Of a stretch of DNA of 6,195 nucleotides, positions 5,859 through 6,195 are shown piece by piece. The first letter of the stretch is position 1; each line of letters begins with the position of its first letter. The notes under the pieces were generated by a model. The model worked only from the letters and a program-made list of their open reading frames with translations. It was not told where the DNA came from and did not search any database. The DNA is from Burkholderiaceae bacterium. Lineage in GTDB: Bacteria; Pseudomonadota; Gammaproteobacteria; Burkholderiales; Burkholderiaceae. The translations under genes and the position numbers were made by a program. Location: positions 1 to 6,195 of the forward strand of contig JASLEM010000558.1 of assembly GCA_030151165.1 (NCBI GenBank). Direction: 5' to 3'.

Positions 5859-5883
5859 CTGCGCGCCCGGAGAGAGCGCGCAG
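5859..5883 (-). promoter_or_regulatory. Intercistronic hairpin after the cspA stop codon
   Basis: CTGCGCGC (minus strand, plus 5876-5883) pairs perfectly with GCGCGCAG (plus 5859-5866), a stem of 8 bp, around a nine-base pyrimidine-rich loop (TCTCTCCGG). It starts 8 bases beyond the cspA stop. With no T tract it is not a classical terminator; it may stabilise the cspA 3' end or lower expression of the downstream genes. Confidence 0.6.
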
Positions 5884-5891
5884 GACGTGCA

Positions 5892-6104
5892 TTACAGCGG
5901 CTTGATGTTCGAAGCTTGCAGGCCCTTCTGGCCTTGCTTCACTTCGAATTCGACGCGCTGGTTCTCGGCCAGGCTCTTGAAGCCCGTGCCGCCCTGGATT
6001 TCGCTGAAGTGGGCGAACAGGTCCTTGCCGCCGGAGTCCGGGGTGATGAACCCGAAGCCCTTGCCGTCATTGAACCACTTCACGATACCGGTTTCGGTCG
6101 TCAT
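5892..6104 (-). CDS. cspA: Cold-shock domain protein (CspA family)
   Basis: This 70-residue single cold-shock domain protein is a five-stranded OB fold that binds single-stranded RNA/DNA and acts as an RNA chaperone and antiterminator. The motifs are plain: [15 protein letters not shown] (6-20) with RNP1 KGFGFI at 15-20, RNP2 DLFAHF at 28-33, and the aromatic surface residues W10, F17, F19, F30 and F33. The final strands are [18 protein letters not shown] (50-67). The length is normal for the family. ATG 6104 has AGGA (plus 6113-6116) with an 8-base spacer. The upstream leader extends to or beyond the right edge, as expected for csp genes, which often have long regulatory leaders. It is first in the cluster with two small proteins and infA. 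Whether it is cold-induced or constitutive cannot be told from the coding sequence. Confidence 0.98.
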   Translation of the reverse strand: MTTETGIVKWFNDGKGFGFITPDSGGKDLFAHFSEIQGGTGFKSLAENQRVEFEVKQGQKGLQASNIKPL

Positions 6105-6195
6105 ACTCTAAATCCTAATTTCAAAATCATGCGCAGCACATGCCAACGCAGTGCAGGTACTACGCAAGAAAATCAAACTGGAGAGTTCGACCAAG
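6105..6195 (-). promoter_or_regulatory. cspA upstream leader (partial)
   Basis: The 91 bases before cspA hold the AGGA ribosome binding site (6113-6116) and a small hairpin at 6128-6142 (CATGTG/CGCATG with one G-U pair and a three-base loop), followed by ATTTT on the minus strand. The sequence is less GC-rich than its surroundings, which fits an untranslated leader. I see no reliable promoter; it is likely beyond the right edge. Confidence 0.5.

Noticed and set aside
6118..6146. cspA promoter TTGGCA, 17 bases, TGAAAT on the minus strand
   Set aside because: A transcript from it would begin at about 6111 and lose the AGGA ribosome binding site; csp genes usually have longer leaders.
1..6195. 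Mobile elements, CRISPR arrays, tRNA or rRNA genes
   Set aside because: No transposase or integrase motifs, regularly spaced repeats, or RNA gene signatures were seen.

Overview
The window is GC-rich chromosomal DNA, coding on both strands, from what looks like a betaproteobacterium of the order Burkholderiales. The evidence is the combination of a DUF1631-family protein, an infA-type IF-1 paralogue beside a cspA-type gene, a tex gene with a Burkholderiales-like N-terminus, and a strong G/C bias at third codon positions. The genus cannot be fixed from sequence alone. I see no mobile element, CRISPR array, tRNA or rRNA.

Layout from left to right. (1) Positions 1-356, minus: the first 118 codons of tex, cut by the window edge, apparently starting at TTG. 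(2) Positions 593-1516, plus: an exported protein with two aspartic-protease-type DTG motifs, one in each half. (3) Positions 1547-2056, minus: a MarR-family regulator, convergent with the previous gene and divergent from (4) positions 2149-2730, plus: a PaaI-like hotdog thioesterase. Their 92-bp shared upstream region holds a 20-bp imperfect palindrome that looks like the MarR operator. (5) Positions 2755-4728, minus: a large DUF1631 protein of unknown function. (6) Positions 4900-6104, minus: a compact same-strand cluster of cspA-type cold-shock gene, 84-residue protein, about 110-residue protein, and IF-1 paralogue, closed by a strong intrinsic terminator at 4825-4857.

Two units look functionally coherent. 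The MarR/thioesterase pair resembles a ligand-responsive switch in which the regulator controls itself and a divergent acyl-CoA thioesterase. The cspA-to-infA cluster resembles a cold or stress translation operon: it joins an RNA-chaperone-type cold-shock protein to an initiation factor through two unrecognised small proteins. It contains two GC-rich hairpins, one between cistrons and one covering the putative ribosome binding site of the third gene. This cluster and the two-DTG exported protein are the most interesting parts. The rest is ordinary housekeeping and accessory chromosome.
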